A stretch of 6,458 nt of DNA from Campylobacteraceae bacterium (GTDB taxonomy: Bacteria > Campylobacterota > Campylobacteria > Campylobacterales > Sulfurovaceae): NCBI GenBank assembly GCA_026985655.1, contig JALSQB010000231.1:1-6458 (forward strand), given 5' to 3'. Position numbers and translations under genes: made by a program. Within the stretch, counting starts at the first letter, position 1. Each line of letters starts with the position of its first letter. The notes beneath the pieces were generated by a model. It was not told the DNA's origin. It saw nothing but the letters and a program-made list of their open reading frames with translations, and ran no database searches. Of the stretch, positions 6,416 through 6,458 are shown piece by piece.

Positions 6416-6458
6416 TTGAAAATTAAAATATATATAAGAGTCTATAAATATGAAAAAA
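6416..6458 (+). other. Possible start of a further gene, cut by the window end
   Basis: AAGGA at 6403-6407 is followed 8 bases later by TTG 6416, and the frame stays open to the end (LKIKIYIRVYKYEK). An alternative start is ATG 6450, preceded by a weaker AAGAG. Fourteen codons are too few to identify a product. Confidence 0.3.

Noticed and set aside
1..6458. CRISPR array, tRNA/rRNA gene, insertion sequence or phage attachment site
   Set aside because: No regularly spaced repeats, no cloverleaf or rRNA-like sequence, no transposase and no terminal inverted repeats were seen on reading both strands.

Overview
The window is AT-rich, tightly packed bacterial DNA. Gene content, short Shine-Dalgarno-spaced gaps, isolated TATAAT boxes without good -35 elements, and protein style suggest Campylobacterota (Epsilonproteobacteria), perhaps a Sulfurospirillum-like organism. 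The genus is inference; no taxonomic marker gene is present.

Left part (1-874, + strand): the 3' end of a stand-alone MnmD/MnmC1 tRNA methyltransferase is followed by a decayed gene. This pseudogene is what remains of a DUF4143-type AAA ATPase. Its N-terminus and C-terminal domain survive, the P-loop and Walker B core are gone, and at least three frames must be joined to read it. A perfect 10-bp hairpin immediately precedes it and shows the Shine-Dalgarno sequence as its six-base loop.

Middle (875-1728): a minus-strand gene encodes a protein made of two SpoIIAA/STAS-like (DUF3478-type) domains. It is separated by 86 bp of divergent promoter region, containing a small perfect inverted repeat, from the rightward genes.

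Right part (1729-6404, + strand): an APC-superfamily permease is followed, after its own TATAAT-containing gap, by a four-gene run with 3-10 bp gaps: an EI24-type membrane protein, a 69-aa small acidic/helical protein, a two-domain universal-stress-protein-like protein, and a second APC permease paralogous to the first. The two permeases share the TM1 glycine-rich motif, the TM5 lysine typical of proton-coupled ApcT-like transporters and the TM6 F/L-AFEGF motif. I infer that the cytosolic USP-like protein, and possibly the STAS-like one, act as accessory or regulatory partners of the permeases; the sequence shows linkage only. The last 54 bases hold at most the first codons of another gene.

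Most of the window is ordinary accessory metabolism. The items worth a second look are the SD-in-loop hairpin, the ATPase remnant, and the paired-permease/USP/EI24/small-protein cluster.
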